Shown here piece after piece: positions 51,401-64,000 of a stretch of 64,000 nucleotides of DNA (positions within the stretch are counted from its first letter, which is position 1; each line of letters begins with the position of its first letter). The stretch covers positions 2,170,001-2,234,000 of the forward strand of contig NZ_CP121446.1 in assembly GCF_030643905.1 (NCBI RefSeq), given 5' to 3'. A model generated the notes under the pieces. That model saw only the letters and a list, made by a program, of their open reading frames with translations. It did not search any database and had not been told where the DNA came from. The position numbers and the translations under genes are program-made. Source of the stretch: Flavobacterium sp. IMCC34852. GTDB taxonomy: Bacteria; Bacteroidota; Bacteroidia; Flavobacteriales; Flavobacteriaceae.

Positions 51401-54400
51401 AATTTTTCTACTCATCAATAACGGAATACACGCCGGCGAAACGGATGGGATTGATGCTTCTATGCAATTGTTTCGCGATTTGGCCTTAAAGAGAATTACC
51501 GTTCCTAAAAATGTGGTGGTTATTGCGATTCCGGTTTATAATATTGGTGGATTGCTCAACCGAAATTCAACCTCGAGAGCCAACCAAAACGGTCCGGAAA
51601 CATACGGTTTCAGGGGAAATGCGCGCAACTTCGATTTAAATCGCGACTTCATCAAAAGCGATACCCGAAATACCCAAACTTTTACCCAAATCTTTCATCA
51701 CTTTTTCTGTCCCGATATTTTTATCGACAATCACGTGAGCAATGGCGCCGATTACCAATACAAACTCACGTATATTATGACCGAACCCAAAAGATTGGGA
51801 AATAATTTAGGTGAATTTGTCAAAACCGAAATGACTCCGGCTATCGTGAAAGATTTACAACTAAAGAAAGTCGAAAGCACACCGTATGTCAACGTTTGGC
51901 ACGGCACTCCGGCTGATGGTTTTGCGCAGTTCAGCGATACGCCTCGATACGCTACCGGTTATACATCGCTCTTTAACACCATCGGTTATGTAGTGGAAAC
52001 ACACATGCTGAAACCTTATGCAGAAAGGGTTAAAGTAACTTATGATTTCATGGTTTCAACCATCAATTACGCCGATAAAAATGTGGCGCGCATCAAAAAC
52101 AAAAGAGCGCAAAATCTTGAACAATACAAAGCAAATCACTCCTATCCTATTCGATGGACTATTGACAGCAGTAAGGTTGAAAAAATGACATTCTTGGGTT
52201 ACGAAAGCGGTTATAAAAAAAGTGAGGTAACCAATGGGCAACGATTGTATTACGATAGAAACAAACCGTATCAAAAAGAGATTTCGTTTTACGGAACGTA
52301 TAAACCAACCAAAGCCATAAGCATTCCCAAAGCTTATGTCATTCCGCAAGGCCAATGGAAAGTCATCGAATTATTAAAAGAAAACAAATTAGCTTTTACC
52401 AGATTCGCCCAAGACACGGTTATCAAAGTAGAACGCTACCGAATTGAAGACTTCAAAACCGCTAAAACCGCTTACGAAGGCCATTATCCCCACAACAATA
52501 CCGTTGTTTCGACGAGTATTGATGAAGTGCGATTTCGCCAAGGCGATTACCTGTTCCAAACGAACCAAGCCGGCGTGAAGTATTTATTGGAAACTTTGGA
52601 GCCTGAAGCGGTGGACAGTTTTTTCAATTGGAATTTCTTTGATACCATACTCCAACAAAAAGAAGGCTATTCCGATTATGTGTTTGAAGATACCGCCGCC
52701 GAATACTTAAAGCAACATCCCGAACTCAGAGCGCAATTGGCCCAAAAAATAAAAGAAGACAAAGCCTTTGCCGAAAATCCCGACGCCCAACTGGATTGGG
52801 TTTACAAAAACTCCCCGCTTTATGAGAAAGCGCATTTGCAGTATCCGGTTTTTAGGGTTACTGAATAAAATCAGAAAATAAATAAGCGATTGAACAAAAA
52901 TGGAGTTAGCGACAGGTTATAAACCCTTCATTACAATGTTTTATGTAATTATGACTATTGTCAAAAAATAAGTAATATAGATAGCCTCCTTCAGCATCTT
53001 CTGTTTTTATTGCAACAAAATATCCATCTTTTAATTTCAGCCCTTGATAAACGAATATTTTGACTTTTTGTTTTCTTTCCCTTTTTGGCTTTAAATCAAT
53101 AAACTTTTGAGAATCATTTTCAATTTGGATTATTTTGTCATCAGGCTTGAAACCGTTTTTGTGTATAAAGTCAAATTCATAATCAGTAAAACACTCTCCT
53201 CCACCAGATAATCCTGATGTGTCAGTTTGTGTATAACCACTAAATTTAATTTTACCAAGTTTTGGATAATTAGTAGTAATAATATTTTCAATAAAATAAT
53301 CAAAAGCTATTTGCTCAATTTCCTTTTGTGAATAAGAAATTTGAGATGCTATAAACAATATTATAAAGTACATATTTTTCATTTTGAAGCAATTAGGTTG
53401 CTCTTAACTTGCCCATAACGTGCCGTGGTTTGGTGTGAGTAACTATAAATTTAAGATTAATTATTTTGAGTACAAAAGGTTTTTTTTGGGGAATCCGCTA
53501 GGATTCAGGTGAGAACTTACCAAGCTTTTGTGCCAAACTGCTGTTAGCAAAAGTTATTCTGTATATCCACCTTTACAGTATCGTAATATTTTACCTTTTA
53601 AATCCAATAAAATATGATAATAAATTCCACGATGCTTATAAACTTCATTAATATTAACTAACACAGTAGTTTTATTAAGTAACACTGCTTTATCTAAACA
53701 AACATATTCTGTATTTCTAAATCGATTTTTTATCTTGAATTTATTATCTGTAAGATTTGGCAATTCAAATTGATTAGAACGGTTATCGAAAACTGTATCA
53801 ATTTCCTTTATTTTAATTTCTTTTTCGCAACGAGGAAACCAATTAGGATCAAAAGCTCCACGCTCTAATTTCTTCTGCAATTTGATTTTTTCTTTTGATT
53901 GATTCATGATCGAATCTTTATAAAATTCAAAAGCAATTTTTTCGTAAAAAATCTTTTCTTGGCAATATCCTGAATAGGAAACCAAAATTAAGATTGCTTT
54001 TACGACCACGTTTTTCATAATTTCTGCCAACTTGTATATTAAGAATAATAACCCACAATCGACTTACCATTCCTATATTCCAAACTTAACACTTTTCCCA
54101 CAATAAACAATCGCTGAACATACTATTTTATGTCTAGGCTGTGTGAAAATGGTCTTCAAAATAAAAATTCACACCAAAGCGTGTGAAAGGATAAACGCAA
54201 ACAAAAATTCACACAAAGGATAATGGCAACATTTTTGCTTGCATTAAAAATCTTTAAAACGCTTTAAACATGCAAGACGAAATCACCATCAGTAAATTAT
54301 TAGGCGCTACCCAACTTGAAATGGCCATACTCTTGGGCATCAATGCCAGCCAATGGTCGATGTACGAAACAGGCGATAGGAATTTGCCGACCGATGCCTA

Positions 54401-57400
54401 TGAGCTTATGAGTAAAATGCTGGAACATGTACAAAACAAAAACAACAAAGCATTGAAAGTTCATGAGCTTTCCACCCAACAACAAGATAAAACGAAAGAA
54501 ACACTCGAGAAATTACTCAAAGAAAATGATTACCAAAAGCAAACAATAGAAAGAAAAATTAATAAAATCAAAAAAAAACAAGCCTTTGTGGTCGCGAGAT
54601 TTCAATTACTCGATTATTTGGACCAGCATACCCACAAAAAAGAAGAGCATCCTGAACTACTGAAAAGAATGAAAGACAAAGCCGAAGAAAAAGCCGCAAA
54701 ATACGACGAAGCTGTTTTGATGGCTCACGAAATAAAACAACTCGTATTACAAGTGGAAGAAAAACTTATAAAAGCAAAACAAGAAGAACTCAACAAATCA
54801 CTGAACACTGATCACTGAACACTGAACACTGACCACTGAACACTGACCACTGAACACTGACCACTGAACACTGACCACTGCCAACTGACCACTACTTCAA
54901 AAGCTTCTCTTCTTCAAACAACAATTTGATATTTTCATACGAATTTTTCAGTGCTTCTTTAATCTGCTCGGGGTTGAGCCACGCTACTTTTTCGATGCCT
55001 TCGTTGGCTTGGGGTTTTGGGGTACCAACAAAATCGGTGCGCATTTCAAACCAATGCGTCACTTTTAATTTATACTTCCCGTTGCGTTTGAAAACGTGAT
55101 AGGTTTTTTGGAGTTTGTGGGTAATCTTTAAGTTGTTAACGCCGGTTTCTTCTTCTACTTCACGGGTAGCCGTATCTTCAATCTCCTCTCCTTTTTCGAT
55201 ACCGCCTTTGGGCAAATCCCATTTTCCGTTTCTAAAAATGAACAAAACGTCTCCGGCTTTGTTATAAACCAATCCGCCACCGGCTTTGCAAACGGGAATT
55301 TTTTCCTTTACTTTTTTTAGGATGGCTTTTTCATCGGGATAATACAAATAGGCTTTCTGAATTTTGTTTTGGAACATTTTGATGATGACTTGCTCAATAT
55401 CAACACTTTCCAATAAAAACAACTGAAAATCGGTTTCCTTAGCGACTTCATTGGTTAAAAAAAGTGGTTTATCGTTGACAAAAACTTTATACATTTGTAC
55501 TATGATTTTTAATAAAGACACAGCCGAAAAAACAGCCGAATTGCTTTTACAAATAAATGCAATTAAATTGAATCCTAAAAATCCTTTTACATGGGCTTCA
55601 GGATGGCACTCTCCAATTTACTGCGACAACCGATTAATTCTATCGTTTCCGGCGATAAGAAATTTTGTGCGCGAAGAATTTTCCAAGCATATTGAAAAAG
55701 AATTTGGTAAACCCGACGTCATTGCCGGCGTAGCCACCGGAGCCATTGGCATCGGAATGCTCGTGGCCGAATACATGGGATTGCCCTTTGTATACGTGCG
55801 TCCCGAACCCAAAAAACACGGCAGACAAAACCAAGTGGAAGGCTTTTTACAAAAAGGACAAAACGTAGTAGTCGTCGAAGATTTAATCAGTACAGGAAAC
55901 AGCAGTTTGTTGGCGGTAGAAGCTTTAAAAGAATCCGGCGCGCATGTTAAAGGAATGGTTGCCATCTTTACTTATGGTTTTGATGTAGCCGTAGAAAATT
56001 TCAAAAATGCCAACGTTACGTTAAATACCTTAGCCGATTACGAGCATTTATTACATTTGGCAGTGGCCAAAAACTATATCACCGAAAAAGAGTTGGCAAC
56101 ACTACAAGAATGGCGTAAAAGTCCTTCTACGTGGAACGTTTAAATGAATTAGGAATTACGAATTACCAAATAACCAAATAACCGAATAACCAAATGAACT
56201 TAGAAAGCCCAAAAGTTACGGTAGCAAAATCTGCCGAATATTTATACAACGCTTTATCCGATGTCAAAAACTTCGAGAAATTAATGCCCGAAAACATTGC
56301 TAAGTTTGAAGTATTGGGTGATGATATTTTCAATTTTGGTTTAAAAGGCATGCCCGAAATCAAATTGCGATTGAAAGAAGGCGTACCGCATTCTAAAGTA
56401 AACCTGGCTGCTGCCAGTGATAAATTGCCTTTCACTTTAACAGCAAATTTAGAAGCTGTTGCTGATAATTCAACCGGCGTGCAATTGGTCTTTGAAGGCG
56501 AATTCAACCCGATGATGGCCATGATGATCAAAGGCCCGATTTCAAAGTTTATTGAGACCTTAGCGGAGAATATGAACAAGTTGTAAAGAATTACGAATTG
56601 TCAATTACGAATTATGAATTATAAAAAAAGCGACTTTTCAGTCGCTTTTTTTGTTATTTCACCGTTGTCAATCGCTTATCTACTACTCTTTCCATATAGT
56701 CTTGAATGAACGCCTTACATTTTAACTCTAAAGCATCCATTTCGGCATTTCGCTTACCTATGAGATTCTTTTTCATGCCTTTGTCATTTTTATCATAAAA
56801 CCCTACGGCTTTCTTATCATCCATCGTACAAATGTAATTGCCGCTCATAAATTGGTACACATTGGCACTGTGTCGCACCGCAAAAGGAGCCACTTGTTTG
56901 TCGCTGATTAAGCTTCTACCCCAACTTCTGAAAGGTTTTTGGTAACCAATCATGTCCAATAAGGTTGGGTAAATATCTATTTGTTGTGCCCAATCGTCAT
57001 TCACACCAACGTATTTTTCGCTTGGCGTAAAAAACAAAATCGGAACCGTATGCTTGTTAAACTCCTTTTTATACTCATCATAAGCAATGGTATTTCCGTG
57101 ATCGGCAACCAAAACAAAAATGGTGTTTTTGTACCAAGATTGCTTTTTGGCTTCGGCAAAGAAACGCTTCAAAGCATAATCAGTATAACCTATGCACTGG
57201 TTGATATTGACTTTTCCTTTAGGAAATTTACCTTCAAACTTTTCCGGAACTTTATAAGGTTGGTGTGAAGAAACCGAAAACAACGTTGCCATAAAAGGTT
57301 CTTTTTTCTGTGTCAACGTTTTATTAAAAAATTGAAAGAAAGGTTCGTCCCAAATACCCCAAACACCATCAAAGTCGGCGTCATTATTGTATTCATTCTT

Positions 57401-60400
57401 TCCATAATAATGATCATAACCCAAAATATTGGCAAACCCTAAAAATCCCATCGAACCGTTGGGCGCGCCATGAAAAAACGACGTATTATACCCTTGATTT
57501 TCTAAGGTTGAAACCAATGATTCTATTTTTTGCTTCGGATAAGGCGAAGAAGTAAAAGCATCTTTAAACGACGGAATTCCGGCAATAACCGAAGACATTC
57601 CGTGAATGGACTTCCAGCCATTGGCGTAAGCATTGGTATAAATTAAACTATGTTGGGCCAACGAATCTACAAAGGGCGTATAACTTTCATAGTCCGAGAT
57701 TTTGGTGTCTTTATTAAACGCACCATTGTATTCACGGGCAAAGCTTTCTAAAATAAACACCACAATATTCGGCTTGGTCGGAGGATTGTTTTTGTATTGT
57801 TTGATTGGCACTAATAAACTGTCAACTGTTGCTTTGGGAAGAAAATTGACTTTCTTAAACGTGTTGGCATTCCAAGTTCGAATGATGGCAAAAGGCGTGT
57901 TCAAAACCACATCGGCCTGACCGGCATTTTGTACATAGCGACTTGCATCCAACATATTGATTGGTCGGGTGCTTTTCTTAAAATCGCCTCTGATTCCACC
58001 AACACAAAGTGTGATAATCAATAAAAAAGCAGCTGTAGAAGTAGCAAAATATTTAAGGGTTGGTTTTTGGTCGTGGTGTTGAATTTTAGTTCGCTTGTAC
58101 AATAAAATCCAAAGGTAAGCCAAGGCAAAAAACAAGAAGAATACATGCCAATAATTCAGCATAAAATTGAAGAGTAACGCCATTTTATTGCTTTCGTTTT
58201 CCAAAGTATCCAAGGACGCTCTGGTGCTTCGGCTGAAGGTAAAGCGGTAATAAATAAAGTCGACAAAATTGGCGGAATACATCAATAAATTGGTCACAAA
58301 GTAAAGATAAAACAATACTTTTTGATAGGCTTTCTTGGTATTGATAACCGCCGGAAATACCGATACTATAATAAACAAAGCATTGGTGTACAAAATTGTA
58401 GTGGTATCAAAGGCTACACCGTGATAACATATTTTTATAAAATCGAATACACTGTTTATCTCTATTAAACTTTGATTGTAGACATAAAACAAGATTCGGG
58501 CAATAAAATAAAAGAGATAAGCCAATAATATTCTAATGGCCATTACTTTATATTCGGCTATTCTGGGGAATTTTTTCATGCGGTAAAAAGTTCAAACGAT
58601 GCAAAACTACAGAATTCAATAGTAGGAGCCGCTATATTTTAAATTAATATTGTGATTAATAACAATAATCCTTAATTTGCATCAAATTAATGAACAAATG
58701 ACTAAAATCACCCGACTTTTTGATTTTGCTTACTACCAGCTCGAAAAGAACAATATGCCTCATTGTCTTGTAACCAAATACGATGGCCAATGGGTTTCCA
58801 CTTCTACACAAGAATATATTGACAAAGCCAATGCGGTTTCCAGAGCTTTGTTGCGATTGAATATACAAAAGAATGACAAAATTGCCATTATTTCCTCCAA
58901 TAACAGAACCGAATGGAACATCATGGATGTCGGCGTTTTGCAAATTGGTGCCCAAACCGTACCGATTTATCCAACGATTTCAGCAGAAGATTATGCCTAT
59001 ATATTAAACCACTCAGAATCAAAATATTGTTTCGTTTCAGATGATGTAGTTTATCAAAAATTAATGTCGGTTAAAAATGAAATTCCTTTGTTGGAAGACA
59101 TTTATTCTTTTAACGAAATTGCAGGCTGCAAAAACTGGAAAACGCTGTTAGATTTAGGCGAAGACCAAAGCAACCAAGATGTTGTTGAAGACCGAAAAAA
59201 CAATGTAAAACCGGAAGAGTTAGCCACAATAATCTACACTTCGGGAACAACCGGTAAACCAAAAGGCGTTATGTTATCGCATAACAATATCGTCTCAAAT
59301 GTACTCGACAGTTCACCGCGTATTCCTTTTGAAGAAGGCACTAGTGTCGCTTTAAGTTTCTTACCAATTTGCCACATTTTTGAACGGGTAATTTTGTACA
59401 TCTATCAATATTATTCGGTTTCTATTTACTTCGCAGAATCGATTGAAAAGTTATCGGATAACATCAAAGAAGTAAAACCAACCGTTTTTTCTGTGGTGCC
59501 AAGATTATTGGAAAAAGTATATGATAAAATCATTGCCAAAGGAGAAGATTTAACGGGCATCAAAAAGAAACTGTTCTTCTGGGCGATTGATTTAGGCTTG
59601 CGTTACGAACCTTACGGTGCCAATGGTTGGTGGTATGAATTCCAATTAAAAATAGCGCGAAAATTAATCTTCAGCAAATGGCAAGAAGGATTGGGTGGCA
59701 ACTTAAACGTAATGGTTTCGGGAAGTGCCGCTTTACAACACCGCTTAATCAGAGTATTTGCCGCCGCAGGAATGCCGGTGATGGAAGGTTACGGACTAAC
59801 AGAAACCTCTCCGGTAATTTCGGTTAACGACCAACGAAATGGCGGTTTTAAAGTGGGAACTGTTGGTAGAGTGATTAATAATGTTGAAGTCAAAATTGCC
59901 GCTGACGGAGAAATCCTTTGCAAAGGACCGAATGTGATGATGGGTTATTATAAAGACCAACAATTGACTGATGAAGTCATCAAAGACGGTTATTTCCACA
60001 CCGGTGACATTGGTGAGGTAGACAAAGACGGTTTCTTGAGAATCACCGATCGTAAGAAAGAAATGTTCAAAACCTCGGGCGGAAAATACATTGCGCCACA
60101 GTTGATTGAAAATGCCATGAAGCAATCTTTATTCATCGAACAAATTATGGTAATTGGTGATGGCGAAAAAATGCCGGCTGCCTTTATCCAACCTAGTTTC
60201 GACTTTATCCAGGAATGGGCCAAAAGAAAGAGTTTAAATATTGGCACAACCCATGCGGAAATTGCTTCAAATCCTGAGGTCATTGCGCGTATCGAAAAAG
60301 AAGTAGAAACCATCAATGAAAAATTCGGGAATTGGGAAAAAATCAAACGCTTTGAATTGACACCTGATATTTGGTCAATTGATGGTGGTCACCTTACGCC

Positions 60401-63400
60401 TACGCTCAAATTAAAGCGTAAAATTGTAATGGAAAAATACAAAGACTTGTACCAAAAAATTTATAATTAATTTTAAATTATTCAACTATGAAGATAAAAC
60501 TATTACTCAGCTTATTATTAACTATTGTTTTATTTTCAGGTTGTAAGGAAAGTAAAACGGTAGATACTGTAAAAGAAAACTATCTCGATTTTTCACAAAG
60601 AGACGACCAATTTACCGGTGGCATCAAAATGATTCCCATCTCTACTCCTATTGGTGAATTTAAGGTTTGGACTAAAAGAGTTGGCAACAACCCGAAGATA
60701 AAAGTACTGTTGCTTCACGGCGGTCCGGGCGGAACACATGAGTTTTTTGAGAGCTTTGACGGCTATTTTCCACAGGAAAGTATTGAATACATTTATTATG
60801 ACCAATTGGGTTCTTATTACAGCGACCAACCCGACGACAACAGACTTTGGACTACAGAACGCTTTGTAGAAGAAGTAGAACAAGTACGTAAAGCTTTGAA
60901 ACTGGACAACACCAACTTTTATTTATTAGGACAATCTTGGGGCGGAATCTTAGCGATGGAATATGCTTTGAAATACCAAAAAAACCTAAAAGGTCTTATC
61001 ATATCGAATATGATGGCGAGCGCACCGGCTTATAATAAGTATGCCGAAGAAGTCCTCGGACCGCAATTGGATCCAAAAGTATTCACCCAGATTAAAGAAT
61101 TCGAAAAAAACAAAGACTACAGCAATCCAAAATACATGGAGTTGTTGCTGAATCATTATTACACCGAACACATCCTAAGATTTCCGGTAGCCCAATGGCC
61201 TGAGTCAATCAACAGGGCTTTCAAACATTTAAATCCGAAGGTGTATGTTTATATGCAAGGACCTAGTGAATTCGGCATAACCGGTGACGCTACTTTAAAA
61301 GATTGGGACATTACGACTAAACTAAAAACATTAACGGTTCCAACACTTTCTATCGGAGCCCAATACGATACTATGGATCCGAAGCACATGGAATGGATTG
61401 CCAATGAAGTCCAAAACGGAAGATTTTTGTATTGTCCGAAAGGCAGTCACTGTTCGCAATACGATGACCAAGAACACTATTTTCCGGGTGTTATTCAATT
61501 TTTAAAAGACGTTGATAACGGCACTTTTCAAAAGAAAAAAGTTAAATAATTACCAAAAACGTTATTAACATTTCTCTTCGTTAAAAAGTTGATAATTAAA
61601 ACCTTATTAATTTATTACATTCTCAATATATTAATATTTTTATTGTATTAACCAATAACTATTAATTATGAATGTAAAAAACTTTATTGTCGGAGGTATC
61701 GTTGGTGGTATTGCCGATTTTCTGATGGGTTGGCTATTGTACGGAATGCTTCTGAAAGACTTCTTTCCTAAACCTGAAGGTGCCGGAGCAGAAAACATTA
61801 CTTTTATTTTCTTAGGCTGCATGTGCTTTGGTTTTATGATGTCTTTCATCTTCAATCAAGGCGAAGGGATCAGCAAATGCGTTCCCGGTGTTAAATTAGC
61901 CATTGGAATTGCTTTGTTTATGTCGCTGTCAATGAATTTCTTTTACAGTATGTACAGTGAAACCATTAACTGGCAAATGGTTGCAGTAGATGTTTTAGTT
62001 TCAATCGTAATTGCTTCAGTAGTCGGTGCCGTAATTGCAGTAGTTAACGGAAAAATGAAATAATGTAAGTATTCAATTTTCATAGTGTAAAAACGCCCGG
62101 GATTTGTTTCTCGGGCGTTTTTTTTTTAATAACCTCCACAGCGTGTGAATTATACAATTAAAAAAATAAATTCTGTAATGCAAAAGCTAATAAAAACGGC
62201 CAACTTTGTTAAAATAAATTATAAAAAGAGTTTTGCATTAGAATTCAATAATAATTTAAAAAAACTTAAATTTTAAAATTATGAATCTTAAAAGAATTTT
62301 TGGGGCGGTGCTCACCCTACTGGGAATTACAAGTCTGATATATGCTGCACAACTGTTTTTGAGTGAAGACGGAAGCACAAGAGATATTAAAGAGCTTATC
62401 ATATATTCCGCATTAGGCTTACTCTTTTTTATTCCCGGCATAAACTTAATCAAAACCACCAAAGACGAATCTTAAATAACAATTAGAAATCATGAAAACA
62501 ATCACAAAATTCAGAATGGCATTATTACTATGTGCCTTAGCGATTACTGCACCGGTATTATCAAATACCACAGAACCAACCAATACAATTACAGCAACCA
62601 ATTCTCCAGCAAATGATGCAGAAGCCAAAGCAAAAGCAGAATTACTAATCAGACGTTTGGAAGAAATCAAGGCCATGGACAAATCCAATCTGACCAGAGT
62701 AGAAAAAAGAGCGTTGCGAAAAGAAGTTAAAGAGATTAAATCAACCCTTAAAGCCAGCGGTCAAGGAGTATATCTTTCGGTTGGCGCCATTATTATCATT
62801 ATTCTATTGTTGATTTTGCTTTTATAAAAATGAAAATTATGAAACATAAAATGGATATTCTATAACAGTTAAACAATTTAAATGATAGAAATTTGTATTG
62901 ATATTAATCTACAAATTAATTTAAATACTTTATTATGAAAAAGATCGTTTTAGCACTAACACTCATTGCAACAGCAATTACTTTTAACGCTTGTAGCAAT
63001 GACAATTCTTCCTCAGGAAGTTATGCTTACAAAGTTCGCATGACTGATGATCCGGGACCATTTAGCGAGGTAAATGTTGACATCCAAGCGGTTGAAGTAA
63101 AAGGAAGTAACGGACAAACCGTACTTTTAAATACCAATGCAGGAGTTTACAATCTTCTGGATTATGCCAATGGTGCTGATACGCTAATAGCAACCAGTAC
63201 TTTGACCGATTCAAGAGTCAATCAAATCCGATTAATATTAGGACCGAACAACACCGTAGTTGTTGATGGTCAAACTTATCCGCTCAGCACACCAAGTGCT
63301 GAACAATCAGGGTTGAAATTATTAATTAACCAAGATTTAGTAGCCGATATTGACAACAGCATTTTGATAGATTTTGACGCCAATGCCTCAGTAATCCAAA

Positions 63401-64000
63401 CCGGAAACGGCACGTACAAATTGAAACCGGTATTGAGAACAGTAGTAGCTGCAATATCCGGAAATATTACGGGTAGCATTGCTCCTGTAGGTACTTTGGC
63501 TTCTGTGAGTGCAACCTCTACCAACAGTTTAGTGGTGTATACCAGTACCGTTGATGCCGAAGGAAACTTCAGAATATCAGGTTTGCCTCCGGGAACCTAT
63601 ACCGTTATCATAACACCATTATCACCATTACTTCCGGTAACTCAAACAGATATAGTTGTTGAAGCCGGAGCAAGTACTAATATCGGAGTTATCAACTTTT
63701 AAAATTTAGTTCTTGAATGTTGAAAAGAGGTTGGTCAAATTAAGGGTTACTTATGAAATCATAAGGCTTGAAATATTGTCCTCAAGAATTAGTAATTGCC
63801 CAAATGATTTTATTTGAATTGGTTATACCTTGATGTGACAACCTCTTTTCATTGTTCAAACTTAGTGCTTTCTAAAACTGTTTGCACCCAAAAGCACCTG
63901 CTAATAAAACAAAACTACTTTTCCTCAAGAGTAGTTTTTTTTTGTGGTATCAAACAGCACAAACTTTTGTAATAACTTTACCAAATCAAAACAACAATCT

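Overview
The window comes from a member of the Bacteroidota, most likely Flavobacterium or a close relative. The DNA is AT-rich. Three groups of features point this way: two SusC/SusD glycan-uptake loci, type IX secretion (T9SS) sorting domains of both types (A on a peptidase, B on a giant adhesin), and Bacteroidota-type -7 promoter elements (TAnnTTTG). A one-piece tmRNA encodes the tag GENNYALAA. All functions below are read from sequence motifs and remembered family knowledge; no search was run.

Region 1 (1-9839, minus strand) is the upstream half of a polysaccharide utilization locus (PUL1). It holds a SusR-like membrane sensor/regulator, SusC, SusD, a PKD-containing surface lipoprotein and a second surface lipoprotein cut by the window edge. 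Its enzymes lie outside the window. Region 2 (9982-14856) holds uvrA, a secreted M28 peptidase and a small secreted protein. Region 3 (14948-33430, minus strand) is a complete second locus (PUL2). It holds a second SusR-like sensor, SusC, SusD, a LamG-fold lipoprotein, a GH144-type lipoprotein, a secreted alpha/beta hydrolase, GH3, GH97, GH43 and a sugar MFS transporter. The GH144 triad spacing plus the GH3 neighbour suggest a beta-1,2-glucan-type backbone. The inverting GH97 and the GH43 imply extra alpha-glucosyl and other side groups, so the true substrate may be a decorated or mixed glucan.

Region 4 (33490-43474) holds an AlaDH/PNT-like dehydrogenase, a serine hydrolase, tmRNA, a repeat-rich spacer and a 2201-residue T9SS type B adhesin with about 14 repeats. 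The spacer carries an 18-bp copy of the tmRNA 3' end (a possible old integration scar) and a dispersed repeat that recurs after folE. Region 5 (43635-52868) is mostly housekeeping: folE, cysS, yidD, lgt, rluD, a PASTA protein, ddl, a zinc-ribbon protein, coaD and an M14 peptidase. Region 6 (52906-54895) is a small accessory patch. It has two related small secreted proteins separated by an attC-like foldback, then an XRE-type protein behind a duplicated palindromic site, and a 14-bp tandem array that runs from one convergent stop codon to the other.

Region 7 (54892-63702) holds a NUDIX protein divergent from pyrE, an SRPBCC protein, an LTA-synthase-like enzyme, a long-chain acyl-CoA ligase, an S33 hydrolase and small membrane or secreted proteins ending in a DUF4382 lipoprotein. 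The last 300 bases have no gene. They contain a strongly paired RNA-like element followed by a terminator, which is a candidate 6S-type RNA.

The best leads for something new are the composition of PUL2, the promoter-proximal inverted repeats that could be operators for the SusR-like sensors, the candidate non-coding RNA at the right edge, the attC-like element at 53.4-53.5 kb, and the duplicated palindrome upstream of the XRE gene.
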